Shown here piece after piece: positions 42,816-52,222 of a stretch of 64,000 nt of DNA. The position numbers were made by a program, and so were the translations under genes. Source of the DNA: Atopobiaceae bacterium (GTDB taxonomy: Bacteria > Actinomycetota > Coriobacteriia > Coriobacteriales > Atopobiaceae). Location of the stretch: NCBI GenBank assembly GCA_902834555.1, contig CADFJN010000003.1, positions 84,773 through 148,772 of the forward strand, written 5' to 3'. Under the pieces are notes generated by a model. The model was not told the DNA's origin and ran no database searches. It was given only the letters and a program-made list of their open reading frames with translations. Every line of letters begins with the position of its first letter. Position 1 is the stretch's first letter.

Positions 42816-43269
42816 GGCGGCGCGCATAGCCGCATGGAGCCGTCGAGGGGGGGCGTATCGGAGGCGCTTCGCCCAGGCCTTGCTTGTGCTCCTCTTTGGT
42901 TTCGACCTTCCCCCGGGCGTGGAGGTGGGATGTGATGTGGAGTTCCTGCACAACGGCATCGGTACCGTCATACACCCTACGACGGTCATCGGAGACGGCG
43001 TGGTCATCTGCCAGAACGTCACCATCGGCGATGCGACGAACTGGCCGGGCTACGACGGCGACGGGAGGTTCGGCGGCGTGACGATTGGAGAGGGCGCAAT
43101 CGTCTGCACAGGCGCGAAGGTGCTCTGTTCTGACGGGAGGCTTGTGGTCGGCAGGGGCGCAGTAGTCGGAGCGAATGCCGTGCTCACGAAATCGACGGGC
43201 GAGTACGAGGTATGGGCTGGCGTACCGGCGAGGATGATAAGGAAGATACGACGGGAAAGCGGCAGATGA
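42808..43269 (+). CDS. serine-acetyltransferase-like LbH acyltransferase with in-frame G7 tract
   Basis: 153-residue left-handed beta-helix acetyltransferase of the CysE/WcaB branch: hexapeptide turns IHPTTVIGDGVVICQNVTIG, GGVTIGEGAIVCTGAKV and the family end GVPARMIRKI. GTG 42808 follows GGGGAGG. Probably O-acetylates a sugar rather than serine, given the polysaccharide context. Codons 14-16 lie in a run of seven G (42847-42853): the present length keeps the frame open, and a one-base change would close it. Confidence 0.85.
   Translation: MSRAARIAAWSRRGGAYRRRFAQALLVLLFGFDLPPGVEVGCDVEFLHNGIGTVIHPTTVIGDGVVICQNVTIGDATNWPGYDGDGRFGGVTIGEGAIVCTGAKVLCSDGRLVVGRGAVVGANAVLTKSTGEYEVWAGVPARMIRKIRRESGR
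42847..42853. repeat. G7 tract in the acetyltransferase gene (frame open)
   Basis: Seven G encode the Gly-Gly of WSRRGGAYRR. Located in the first 16 codons, where slippage would be fully inactivating. Confidence 0.8.
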
Positions 43270-44318
43270 CAAGATACGCAATCAACGGGAGGTTCCTGAC
43301 TCGCCAGGTGACGGGAGTGGACCGTTATGCGCGAGAGATCGTGCGGGAGCTCGATGGGATGGTTTCGCCAGGCGAGGCCGTGGTCGTGGTTCCGCGCGGA
43401 GTGGAGCTTGTGAAACCGCTTGATCTTGCCAGTATCCATTACGTGCGGTACGGGGGGCGCTCCGGGCACTGGTGGGAGCAAGTGGAGTTCTCGGCGTACT
43501 GCCGTAAGAACGGCTTTCTCGGCGTGAGTCTGTGCAATACGGCCCCTATGCGCAACCCCGGGGTCGTGTGCATCCACGACATGGCGGTACGCGCCAACGA
43601 GGGTAACTACAGCAAGAAATTCATTGCCTGGTACCGGATCCTGTTTTCGGCGATTATAAAGCGTGCGAAGGCCATCATCACAGTCTCCGAGTTCTCCAAG
43701 CGTGAGATAGAGAAGTACTACCCGACGGCGAGGGGAAAGATCACGGTAATCCCCAACGCTTGGCAGCATATGCAGCGTGTCGATGCTGACGGGAGTGCTC
43801 TCGCAAGGTACGACCTGAAGCCCGATGGCTATTGGTTCGCCATGAGTTCGCTCGCGCCCAACAAGAACCTGAGATGGCTTATGGAGACGGCGCTGCTCAA
43901 CCCCGGAGAGACCGTGGCCATAGCGGGAGGCATGAACGCGAAGGTCTTTGGCGAGCACGGCATCCCCGAAGCGGGCAACGTGCGTTACCTCGGCTACGTC
44001 ACGGATGGCGAGGCTAAGGCGCTTATGGCCAAATGCAGGGGGTTCTTGTTCCCTACCTTTTACGAGGGTTTCGGGATACCACCCATGGAGGCGATGGCCT
44101 CAGGGGCCTCGTGTGTGGTTGTGTCTGATACCGAAGTCATGCACGAGGTGTACGGGGATGCGGTGGTATATATCGATCCACATGTCCCACTTGAAGATTT
44201 GAATGGTTTGCCTCAACCATTGATTCCCTCTGACACTTGTCTGAATGGCTACTCATGGCACAACTCCGCGAAACGGTTGCTGCAGCTCATCCGCTCCATA
44301 GGGGAGGACGTCAATTGA
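43266..44318 (+). CDS. GT4 glycosyltransferase
   Basis: 350 residues; ATG 43266 overlaps the previous stop as ATGA. N-terminus RYAINGRFLTRQVTGVDRYAREI is typical of GT4 mannosyl/rhamnosyltransferases (WbdA/WcaC-like). AIITVSEFSKREIEKYY and FLFPTFYEGFGIPPMEAMASG give the donor-binding half. Retaining enzyme by family; acceptor and sugar unknown. Confidence 0.9.
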   Translation: MTRYAINGRFLTRQVTGVDRYAREIVRELDGMVSPGEAVVVVPRGVELVKPLDLASIHYVRYGGRSGHWWEQVEFSAYCRKNGFLGVSLCNTAPMRNPGVVCIHDMAVRANEGNYSKKFIAWYRILFSAIIKRAKAIITVSEFSKREIEKYYPTARGKITVIPNAWQHMQRVDADGSALARYDLKPDGYWFAMSSLAPNKNLRWLMETALLNPGETVAIAGGMNAKVFGEHGIPEAGNVRYLGYVTDGEAKALMAKCRGFLFPTFYEGFGIPPMEAMASGASCVVVSDTEVMHEVYGDAVVYIDPHVPLEDLNGLPQPLIPSDTCLNGYSWHNSAKRLLQLIRSIGEDVN

Positions 44319-45658
44319 TTGTAGCGGGCGCATCGCGCAACATAAAAAGCAGTGATCAGACCTTGCACCTGCGGGCTGGAGAATGGGTTTTTATTGCCTG
44401 CACCATCATTGCGCTCATCTGGTCTCTTTACTATGGACTGGTCGTCAAATTCACTCTTGGCAACAGCACGCTCTTCGCTTTGAAGACCTATGTGCCGGAA
44501 GCGCTTCTCGTCATCGCCCTTCTCGCGGGGGCATTCAACGGATTAGTCAGGGGAGTTTCAAAAACGGGGCTCGTGCTCTTATGTTTGCTCTGCATAGTCT
44601 TTTGTCTTGGTGTAGCTTTTGATAACACAGCTAACGCCGCGCTCGTGATAAGGGATGTTTACATCCCTGTGTTCTTTTTGCTTTTGATGTGCTCGGCCCG
44701 ATTGAGCAAATCTGCAGCTCATTCGTTTATGAGTGCCCTAACTTTTACCATGGGGCTTTACGTAATCATCGCGCTTGTTATGTACTTTATCGAGGCAACT
44801 AATGGCTTTGATTGGACGGCGCGTTTCTATACGGGATACACGTTCTGGGGGACCGATCCGGTTTCGAAAATTGCCATCAATTCTGGTGGTGGAGCTATGA
44901 GGCTTCCTGGTCCAACAGGGACATCTGTAAAGTGCGCCCTCTATGCCCTCGCTGCCATGTGCGTCTTCCTGTCCAATGAGTCTATGAAGGGGTGGAAGAA
45001 ACTTTTTCTCATAGTGCTTTGTTTCGCATGCTTCCTTCTCTACAACAACCGTTCGTCTCTGTTCGGGGCTGTAGCCATTCTTCTCTACTTTGGGGTTAGG
45101 AAACTATCGCGAGGAAAGGCATCAAGATTCCTCAACAGCATATTAGCAGTTGGCATTGTCATAATCGGCGTCGTGGCCCTAGCGGGAAGTGCGGGTTCGC
45201 TGAACTTCAGCAGCCTCTATGAGCGCTTTGCCCTTTGGCATGAGATGTTTTCCGATCAGATGCTTCTCAATCTCTTTCTTCCGACGAATGCTTTTTCAGC
45301 TTCAGCAGGTGGAGAGGGAATAGCTGGTGCTAGTCTCTCAACCGTCTGGGACAACTCTTATCTGTACTTCTCATACGCTTTCGGCCTCTTCGCTCTTTTA
45401 CTTCTGATTGGCATCTTATGCTCTTATTGGGCTAGAGCGAAGGTTGCTGAGTCCTTTGCTAAGACTTCCCAGGCATCTTCGCTGTGTCGATACCTGTTGT
45501 TGGCTACATTGGTTGTTGCCCTCGTAACCAACATCTTCCAAGGTCGTAGTTGGTTCTTCGTCTTCGTTGTCATCTTCGGGTCTGCTTACGCCTCTATCAA
45601 CGGTGCTGCGGATTCTTTCAGGGCTGATGTTGTCGATTCGGTGAAACATATGAGGTGA
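44315..45658 (+). CDS. Wzy-like polysaccharide polymerase / O-antigen ligase family
   Basis: 447 residues with about 11-12 membrane helices and one larger outside loop (about residues 290-360, with RLPGPTGTSVK upstream). This layout fits Wzy polymerases, which link repeat units outside the membrane. TTG 44315 is chosen: GGGGAGG lies seven bases upstream and the start overlaps the previous stop. Base composition is clearly lower in G+C than the upstream genes. Ligase function cannot be excluded, but it is the only candidate polymerase in the locus. Confidence 0.8.
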   Translation: MIVAGASRNIKSSDQTLHLRAGEWVFIACTIIALIWSLYYGLVVKFTLGNSTLFALKTYVPEALLVIALLAGAFNGLVRGVSKTGLVLLCLLCIVFCLGVAFDNTANAALVIRDVYIPVFFLLLMCSARLSKSAAHSFMSALTFTMGLYVIIALVMYFIEATNGFDWTARFYTGYTFWGTDPVSKIAINSGGGAMRLPGPTGTSVKCALYALAAMCVFLSNESMKGWKKLFLIVLCFACFLLYNNRSSLFGAVAILLYFGVRKLSRGKASRFLNSILAVGIVIIGVVALAGSAGSLNFSSLYERFALWHEMFSDQMLLNLFLPTNAFSASAGGEGIAGASLSTVWDNSYLYFSYAFGLFALLLLIGILCSYWARAKVAESFAKTSQASSLCRYLLLATLVVALVTNIFQGRSWFFVFVVIFGSAYASINGAADSFRADVVDSVKHMR

Positions 45659-45667
45659 TTGCGCGTT

Positions 45668-46852
45668 ATGTCTTCTATCCTGCTTGTTTCTCCCTATTAC
45701 GATCCCAACATCGTCGGTGGTGCCGAGGTGTCGACTCAACTCATCGCTGAGGGACTGCCCGGAGAGGCTGACGTGCTTACATTCGGGCTTGAGGATTCGG
45801 TTCGCACTCTCAATGGCGTGACCGTGTACGAGATTAATATTCCTGAAATGTCGCATTTCTGGCTTGATGGATTGAACAGGTCCCACCTCGAGAGTAAGTA
45901 CGAGAAGGCTCGCCGATTGCTGAGGATGTTTATCCCCAGCCGTCGGGTGACCGCAACATACCAGTCTTTCATTACTAATCACGGGTATGAGACAGTGCTT
46001 TTTAATTCTAACGAGGACGTCTTCACCCGACCATCTCTTTGGAAGGCTGCCAGTGCTTCAAGAGCCCGTACCGTTCTGGTTCTTAGGGATCCCATGCTTG
46101 TCCAACGTAAACTCCCCGGGTTTATCCAGAAAGCATACAGGCATACCGTTCGTAATCAGCTCCGGTGGGTTGACATCATCGCCTCCCCATCGCATTACAT
46201 GATTAATCTTCACGCGCATTATGGGATTACCAAGAAGGATTCACACGTCATTCCAAACGCTGTTGATACGGGCGCCATTGCGGCAGTTCCCTGCGACCGC
46301 AAGAACGGGGTACTGTATGCTGGTTCTCTTACCAAAGAGAAGGGCATACCAACTCTTGTTCGAGCGGCGGGCAGTTTCGCGCATTCTGAACCTTTAGAGC
46401 TAATTGGAAGAGGAGCGCTTGCTGAGTGGTGTGGCGCGCAGGAGGGCGTCACCATTCATGACTGGATGTCCCGCGAGGATCTTTACCAAAGGATGGCAGC
46501 GGCCAAGGTCTTTGTCCTTCCCTCAGAGTGGCCAGAGGCTTTCGGGCGGGTTCTAATCGAGGCTGTCATGTCTGGAACGCTTGTTGTCGGCAGCGATGCT
46601 GGAGGCATCCCGGAGGTCCTCGACCATGATGAGAGATATGTTTTCAGGGTGGGCAATGCAGACGACTTGGCGGCACATGTCAACCGGATACTGAGTCTTT
46701 CCGAGCAAGACTATATGCGTGAGCTCGAATCGCTGCAGGAATCGTTCAAACGATTCTCGATTGACCGGTATGTGAACTCTTGGCGAGAACTCTTAGAAAA
46801 CAAAAGGCCCGGAGATTTCATTGGTAATGAGGGTGATGATTCCCGTGGCTAA
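45668..46852 (+). CDS. GT4 glycosyltransferase
   Basis: 394 residues from ATG 45668, ten bases after GAGGTGA. N-terminal ILLVSPYYDPNIVGGAEVSTQLIAEGL is the GGAE donor-side motif; GVLYAGSLTKEKGIPTLVRA and PSEWPEAFGRVLIEAVMSG mark the C-terminal nucleotide-sugar half. The middle insert with WLDGLNRSHLESKYEKAR is not common. AT-rich compared with flanks. Confidence 0.9.
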   Translation: MSSILLVSPYYDPNIVGGAEVSTQLIAEGLPGEADVLTFGLEDSVRTLNGVTVYEINIPEMSHFWLDGLNRSHLESKYEKARRLLRMFIPSRRVTATYQSFITNHGYETVLFNSNEDVFTRPSLWKAASASRARTVLVLRDPMLVQRKLPGFIQKAYRHTVRNQLRWVDIIASPSHYMINLHAHYGITKKDSHVIPNAVDTGAIAAVPCDRKNGVLYAGSLTKEKGIPTLVRAAGSFAHSEPLELIGRGALAEWCGAQEGVTIHDWMSREDLYQRMAAAKVFVLPSEWPEAFGRVLIEAVMSGTLVVGSDAGGIPEVLDHDERYVFRVGNADDLAAHVNRILSLSEQDYMRELESLQESFKRFSIDRYVNSWRELLENKRPGDFIGNEGDDSRG

Positions 46853-47474
46853 TCAAATGTGGACGGCTCTGCTCAATCATTTTTGTCGGTCTCTTCTGCA
46901 TGCACGCGAAGCTCGCCTCAATCAGCAACTACGGGCTAATGGCAGCACTGGCCGCGTTACTTCGAACGTAGAGCTGCGCCATCCTGAGCACGTTTTCATC
47001 GGGGACAACTCCTACGTAAACGGCGGGATGCTGGTGGCATCCGAAAACGCAAAGATAATCATCAGGCGAGATTGCATGCTTTCCTATGCCGTTCATCTTC
47101 GGACCGACATGCACCGGCATGATAGGCTTGATATGCCGATGATAGAGCAGGGGGAAGACGAGGCCGACATAATAATCGAAGATGATGTCTGGATTGGATA
47201 TGGTGCCCAGATCATGTCAGGTGAGATCGTCGGTGCTCATTCAATCGTGGGCGCGGGCGCGGTCGTTACCCATGACGTCCCGGATTATTCGGTCGTGGGG
47301 GGTCCAGCTCGCTTGCTGCATAAGAGAGAGCCTTATCTAGCTCCATCATCGGCCGCCGTAATTAATTCGACAATAGACGTTGATGCACCTGTGCTCGATT
47401 ACGAAAAAGGACCGGAAAGTGACCAACAAGAAGAAAGTGATGCTCGTCTTCGGGACCCGCCCCGAGGCGATTAA
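46845..47474 (+). CDS. LbH-type sugar O-acetyltransferase
   Basis: 209 residues. The hexapeptide beta-helix includes RHPEHVFIGDNSYVNGGML, IIIEDDVWIGYGAQI and VGAGAVVTHDVPDYSVVGGPARLL, the WbbJ/maltose-acetyltransferase-like pattern. GTG 46845 after GAGGGTGA is preferred among several close starts. Its 3' end overlaps wecB by 56 bp, so the last 20 residues may be of little importance. Confidence 0.82.
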   Translation: MANQMWTALLNHFCRSLLHAREARLNQQLRANGSTGRVTSNVELRHPEHVFIGDNSYVNGGMLVASENAKIIIRRDCMLSYAVHLRTDMHRHDRLDMPMIEQGEDEADIIIEDDVWIGYGAQIMSGEIVGAHSIVGAGAVVTHDVPDYSVVGGPARLLHKREPYLAPSSAAVINSTIDVDAPVLDYEKGPESDQQEESDARLRDPPRGD

Positions 47475-48534
47475 GATGTGTCCGCTGGCGAACGTTCTGA
47501 AGGCGCGTCCTAAGGACTTCGACGTGGTGGTGACCGTTACGGGTCAGCACCGCGAGATGCTCAAGCAGGTGCTCGACGTCTTCGGCGTCATCCCGGACCA
47601 CAATCTGAATATCATGAAACCAGGACAGACGCTCTTCGACGTCACTTGCGACGTGCTGACGAAGCTGAAACCCATCCTGGAAGACGAGAGGCCCGACGCC
47701 GTGCTCGTGCACGGTGACACCACAACCTCCTTCGCGGCGGCCCTGGCGTGTTTCTACCTGCAGATCCCCGTGGGGCACGTGGAGGCGGGCCTCAGGACCC
47801 ACGACATTTACTCGCCCTTCCCGGAGGAGTTCAACCGCCAGGCCGTGGACATCGTGACCAATTGGCTCTTCGCGCCGACGAAGACCAGCAGACAGAACCT
47901 GCTCGACGAGGGCAAGCCGGCGGACCGCATCTGGGTCACGGGCAACACGGGCATCGACGCTCTTCGAACTACAGTTCGCGAGGACTACGCCGATCCCGAG
48001 CTGGACTGGGCCGAGGGTAGCCGCCTCATCCTCATCACGGCGCACCGCCGCGAGAACCTGGGCGAGCCCATGCACCGAATGTTCCGGGCCATCCGCAGGG
48101 TCATGGAGGAGCACCCGGACACCAAAGCGATCTACCCCATACACATGAACCCGAAGGTCCGCAAGGCCGCCCACGAGGAGCTCGACGGCTTCGACCGCCT
48201 GCACATCATAGAGCCCCTGGACGTGCTCGATTTCCATAACTACATGGCGCACTCCTATCTGGTGCTCACCGACTCGGGCGGCATACAGGAGGAGGCGCCC
48301 TCCCTCGGCAAGCCCGTGCTCGTGATGCGCGACACCACGGAGCGTCCGGAGGGCGTGGCCGCGGGGACGCTCAAGCTCGTGGGCACCGACGAGGACGTGA
48401 TCTACCGCGAGTTCTCGAGGCTCCTCTCCGACCCGGTTGAGTACGCGGCAATGAGCCACGCTTCGAACCCCTACGGCGACGGACATGCGAGCGAGCGCAT
48501 CGCGGACGTGCTAGCGGGGGGTGTTCGTGGCTAG
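47419..48534 (+). CDS. wecB: UDP-N-acetylglucosamine 2-epimerase
   Basis: Non-hydrolysing epimerase making UDP-ManNAc from UDP-GlcNAc. 371 residues from GTG 47419 (AAAGGA upstream). Signatures: MLVFGTRPEAIKMCPL, TGQHREM, VHGDTTTSFAAALACF, VGHVEAGLRTHD, TAHRRENLG and SGGIQEEAPSLGKPVLVMRDTTERPE. With ugd at the end of the locus, this suggests ManNAc or ManNAc-uronic acid in the polymer. G+C rises again in this gene. Confidence 0.95.
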   Translation: MTNKKKVMLVFGTRPEAIKMCPLANVLKARPKDFDVVVTVTGQHREMLKQVLDVFGVIPDHNLNIMKPGQTLFDVTCDVLTKLKPILEDERPDAVLVHGDTTTSFAAALACFYLQIPVGHVEAGLRTHDIYSPFPEEFNRQAVDIVTNWLFAPTKTSRQNLLDEGKPADRIWVTGNTGIDALRTTVREDYADPELDWAEGSRLILITAHRRENLGEPMHRMFRAIRRVMEEHPDTKAIYPIHMNPKVRKAAHEELDGFDRLHIIEPLDVLDFHNYMAHSYLVLTDSGGIQEEAPSLGKPVLVMRDTTERPEGVAAGTLKLVGTDEDVIYREFSRLLSDPVEYAAMSHASNPYGDGHASERIADVLAGGVRG

Positions 48535-49475
48535 GCGCACTGACTGGTCGATAAGCGCACTGCGCTTCGCCGCAATGTGCTGTATTGTGGCGTGCCACCT
48601 GTGCCAGTGCTACGGTTTAGCTGCGGCTTGGGCCCTAAACGTGGGCGTCCAGGTCTTCCTTGTCATATCTGGCTGGCTCTACGGCTTGCACGCCGACATA
48701 AGCGGCGTCGGGCACTGGTACGGAAAGCGTCTATTGCGCATTGCCGTTCCCTACTGGCTCGTTCTCGTTCCGCTTCTCATCGCCGATGCTCTGCTGACCA
48801 TGCACGTGCCCTCAGCACAACAGGTCTTTTTGTCCCTTACAGGCGTGAGGACGGGGTCCATTCCCAATGGTCATCACCTCTGGTATGTGAGTGCTATATT
48901 GCTTTGCTACTTGATGACGCCTCTCCTGAGTTGGATATGGAAGCGCTGGCGCTTTTGGCCCATTGCGCTTATTGCTGCGCTGGTGCTCTTTACCGGCAAC
49001 CACCTGGCGGCTCAGGGTATGTGGTGCTGTTGTTACGTGCTGGCTTTCGGCATCGGGAGGCTTGTACGTGAAGGTGCTCCTGAGCGACGCGCCATGACTG
49101 CTACAGCTATTTGCTGCGGGGGGGTGCATCGTCTCGGTGGCTGTATATGAGCTGACGGGCGCTTCGCCCTACTATCCATTACACCTTTTTGGCGGATTCC
49201 TCTTGTTCTCGGCTGGAAGGCTCCTTCTGGACGGGAGTTCCTGCGAGCCGAGCTCGGCTTTGGATCGCGCGCTCAGGTGGAGCGATTCGTACTCTTACGA
49301 GGTCTACCTCGTGCACCAGGTATTGATTCTGGGCGACTTTTCACTGGCGCTGGTCTTCCCTGACAGTCCGCTCCTCGTCATCCTCGGTGCCGTCTTTTGG
49401 TCTCTGCTCGCATCCTTCGCGCTGCACCAACTCTCCGAGCTGATTTACCGAGCTATCGGTTTTAGCAAGAGCTAA
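48527..49475 (+). pseudogene. acyltransferase 3 split by a G7 tract (possibly phase-off)
   Basis: Frame 1 (GTG 48527 to stop 49150) encodes the family start DWSISALRFAAMCCIVACH and most helices. Frame 2 (to stop 49475) encodes the remaining helices, ending with SYSYEVYLVHQVLIL and a C-terminal membrane segment. The two meet at seven G (49118-49124). With six G the reading becomes CCGGCIVSVAVYELTG and runs uninterrupted to 49475 for about 316 residues, normal for this family. As shown, the protein is truncated. A sequencing error at the homopolymer is the simple alternative. The start overlaps the wecB stop after a G6 run. Confidence 0.8.
49118..49124. repeat. G7 tract at the acyltransferase frameshift
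   Basis: Seven consecutive G exactly where the two partial frames of the acyltransferase should join. Loss of one G, or gain of two, restores the gene. Confidence 0.85.
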
Positions 49476-49510
49476 AGCTTGTTTGCAATAAGAGATTTAG
49501 GGAGAACGAT

Positions 49511-50728
49511 TTGCTTACCATAGGGATAGTCACAACATGGTTTGAGCGCGGCGCGGCTTACGTCAGCAAGATGTACTACGAGGCGCTCGAAAACGACAAC
49601 AAGGTGCTAATATTCGCCCGCGGGGGAGAGAAAACAGGGCAGGGCGATCCCAATTGGGATTTTCCCTACGTCACCTGGGGGAAGAGGTATGGTGAGGTCA
49701 CCTCTCGTATAGACAAGCCCCAGTTCTTTCGCTGGATCAAAGAGAACGGTATCGATGTCATTCTCTTCAATGAGCAGCGTGAATACGGGATTCTCGCGGA
49801 TACCAAAAAAGAATTTCCGGATGTCGCTATCGGAGCCTACGTCGATTACTACACAGAGGACACGATTCCGTTCTTCGATATCTACGATTTCGTCATCTGC
49901 AACACCAAGCGGCACTTGGAAGCCATGGACCACCACAAACAAGCGCTGTACCTTCGATGGGGCACAGATGTCGATTTGTACAGGCCTCCTACACGTCATC
50001 CCATCGAGGACAACGACGGGGTTATCACGTTCTTCCATTCAGCCGGGATGTCACCCAGGAAGGGGACAGATGTTCTTGCTCGAGCTTATATCGAACACGG
50101 GCTTTACAAGCGCTCGAGGCTCGTCATACACACTCAAGTTCCCATCGAGAACATCACCGACTACACGAAAGACGAACTCGAGTCTTACGGCATCCGGGTT
50201 ATCCACAAGACCGTGACGGCTCCCGGGCTCTACTACCTCGGTGACGTATACGTATACCCCACGCGGCTCGACGGTCTCGGCCTGACCATGTACGAGGCCC
50301 TCTCGAGCGGCCTTCCCGTCATCACGACGGATTATCCCCCTATGAACGAGGTCGTTGACGATACTTGCGGGGCGCTTGTGAAAGTGGCGCGAAATTACTG
50401 CCGGGCCGACGCGTACTACTGGCCCATGTCCATCTGCGATTCTAACGACCTAGCTGACAAGATGGCGTTCTATATCGACAACCCGGGCGTTGTTCGGCAA
50501 CAGCAGAAGCTGGCGCGTGACAAAGCCCTCAGGCTCTTCAATTGGAAAGAGAACGCCAAGCAAACGTCGGCGATCTTCAACGCGATCAAGTGCTTCCCAT
50601 TGGATGAGGGGAAGTACAAGGCTATCAAGAGATACGCATCGAAGAAGGCGATCGAAGGTCTTCCGAAAAGGATCGCGTATGGGACAGCCCTAGGGCGCCG
50701 CATCATTCAGGCATCGAAGAAAGCATAA
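49511..50728 (+). CDS. GT4 glycosyltransferase
   Basis: 405 residues from TTG 49511 with GGGAGAA upstream. IGIVTTWFERGAAYVSKMYYEAL at the N-terminus and FFHSAGMSPRKGTDVLARAY, YVYPTRLDGLGLTMYEALSSGLPVI in the C-terminal half identify a GT4 enzyme. The segment EQREYGILADTKKEFPDVAIGAYVDYYTEDT recalls family members acting on oligosaccharide acceptors. Sugar specificity unknown. The basic C-terminus may bind membrane. Confidence 0.88.
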   Translation: MLTIGIVTTWFERGAAYVSKMYYEALENDNKVLIFARGGEKTGQGDPNWDFPYVTWGKRYGEVTSRIDKPQFFRWIKENGIDVILFNEQREYGILADTKKEFPDVAIGAYVDYYTEDTIPFFDIYDFVICNTKRHLEAMDHHKQALYLRWGTDVDLYRPPTRHPIEDNDGVITFFHSAGMSPRKGTDVLARAYIEHGLYKRSRLVIHTQVPIENITDYTKDELESYGIRVIHKTVTAPGLYYLGDVYVYPTRLDGLGLTMYEALSSGLPVITTDYPPMNEVVDDTCGALVKVARNYCRADAYYWPMSICDSNDLADKMAFYIDNPGVVRQQQKLARDKALRLFNWKENAKQTSAIFNAIKCFPLDEGKYKAIKRYASKKAIEGLPKRIAYGTALGRRIIQASKKA

Positions 50729-50734
50729 GGGGTC

Positions 50735-52162
50735 ATGGCTAAACGGGGCTTTGGCATGAGGGCGGCTGCTCTCATGCAGTTCGGATCCAAATACATCAGT
50801 ATGGGCATGCAGCTCGTTATTACTGCTGTCCTTGCCAGAATCATTTCGCCTGAGGACTTCGGCCTTGTCGCCATCGTTACCGTGTTCACTGGCCTATTCT
50901 CCTTGCTTTCGGATATGGGCATCGGTACAGCAATCGTCCAATACCGAGATCTTACTGAGCAGGATTATGGTGGACTCTTCGGTTTCTCGATTATCCTAGC
51001 AATCGGGCTTGCCGTGGCCTTCTGTGCGGTCTCGCCCCTCATTGCCATCTTCTACAACGACGGCAGGCTGGTGATGCTCTGCTGCGCTGCATCCCCGACT
51101 TTGCTGTTCTCGACGTTGAACTCAGTTCCAGAAGGTCTGATGCTCAAGGGCAAGAGATTTGACCTCATAGCCATACGACTCGTTGTTGCCACATTAGTTT
51201 CAGGTGCTCTCGCCATAGCCTTTGCTCTAGCAGGGTGGGGTGCAGCCGCGCTCGTCCTCCAGACGGCCATGTCGACCGGCGTCGTATTAGTATGGAACCT
51301 TATCTCGAGACCCATACGAAAGATTAGTCTCCATTTCATGACACCTCTCAAGCGGATCTTTTCCTACTCGGCCTACCAATTCGGGTTCAGCCTCATTAAC
51401 TACTTTTCGCGCAATCTCGATAACATGCTTGTTGGCCGCTTCCTTGGCAGTGTGCAACTCGGCTATTACGATAAAGCGTATAAGCTTACCGGCTACCCAA
51501 TGTCCGCATTCTCAAGTGTTATTGGCTCCGTGATACAGCCTTATATGGCGGAGCATCAGGACAATCCGGACGTCATCTTCGGCTATTTCATGAAGGTCGA
51601 GAAGCTACTTTCGCTTGTTGGCATTGCTGTTGCCGTGGTTTTCTTCTGTGCATCATCTGAGATAGTCGAGGTTCTCTATGGACCGGGTTGGGAACCCTCT
51701 GTTCCCGTATTCGCCGTTCTCTCGATTTCTGTCTATTTCCAGATGGTGGGCAACCCGTCAGGCGCTTTCTTCCAGAGTCTGGGTCGAACAAACTATATGT
51801 TCAAAGCCGGGCTTGTCAACACCGCCTTGACTTTCGCGGGTCTTTTTGTTGGCCTTGCCGGCGGATCTATTCTCACTGTCGCATACGGCATAGCCTGTGC
51901 GTTCTGCTTGCACATGCTCTCGATGTTCTACTTTCTCATCTGGAAAGGATTCGGGCGGAACTTGTCATGTCTGAAACCCTTCCTTCCCGAAATTGGCATC
52001 GGCATCCTAACTGCCCTCATTTGCCGCATCCTATTCTCATTTCTTATTCTTCCACTTGTTGCTTCCCTAATTTGCAAATGTTTTCTTACTTTCGGGATTC
52101 TTGCTATTGCCTATTGGCGTTGCGGGCAGTTTCGCTATTTGAAACCGCTTATTAAGCGGTGA
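50735..52162 (+). CDS. Wzx-type polysaccharide flippase
   Basis: 475 residues, about 14 membrane helices, polysaccharide transporter (WzxC-like) family: AVLARIISPEDFGLVAIVTVF and GYYDKAYKLTGYPMSAFSSVI are characteristic. Flips the undecaprenyl-linked repeat unit to the outer face for the Wzy-like polymerase. Starts 6 bp after the glycosyltransferase gene. Moderately AT-rich. Confidence 0.92.
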   Translation: MAKRGFGMRAAALMQFGSKYISMGMQLVITAVLARIISPEDFGLVAIVTVFTGLFSLLSDMGIGTAIVQYRDLTEQDYGGLFGFSIILAIGLAVAFCAVSPLIAIFYNDGRLVMLCCAASPTLLFSTLNSVPEGLMLKGKRFDLIAIRLVVATLVSGALAIAFALAGWGAAALVLQTAMSTGVVLVWNLISRPIRKISLHFMTPLKRIFSYSAYQFGFSLINYFSRNLDNMLVGRFLGSVQLGYYDKAYKLTGYPMSAFSSVIGSVIQPYMAEHQDNPDVIFGYFMKVEKLLSLVGIAVAVVFFCASSEIVEVLYGPGWEPSVPVFAVLSISVYFQMVGNPSGAFFQSLGRTNYMFKAGLVNTALTFAGLFVGLAGGSILTVAYGIACAFCLHMLSMFYFLIWKGFGRNLSCLKPFLPEIGIGILTALICRILFSFLILPLVASLICKCFLTFGILAIAYWRCGQFRYLKPLIKR

Positions 52163-52222
52163 AATACTGTTCAAACGATCGAACATATCAGAACATATCA
52201 GTCTCAAAGAGATTGGAGTCTA

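Noticed and set aside
48516..48521. G6 run before the split acyltransferase as another phase-variation tract
   Set aside because: Too short to be notable by itself, and it serves plausibly as the ribosome-binding site at the wecB overlap.
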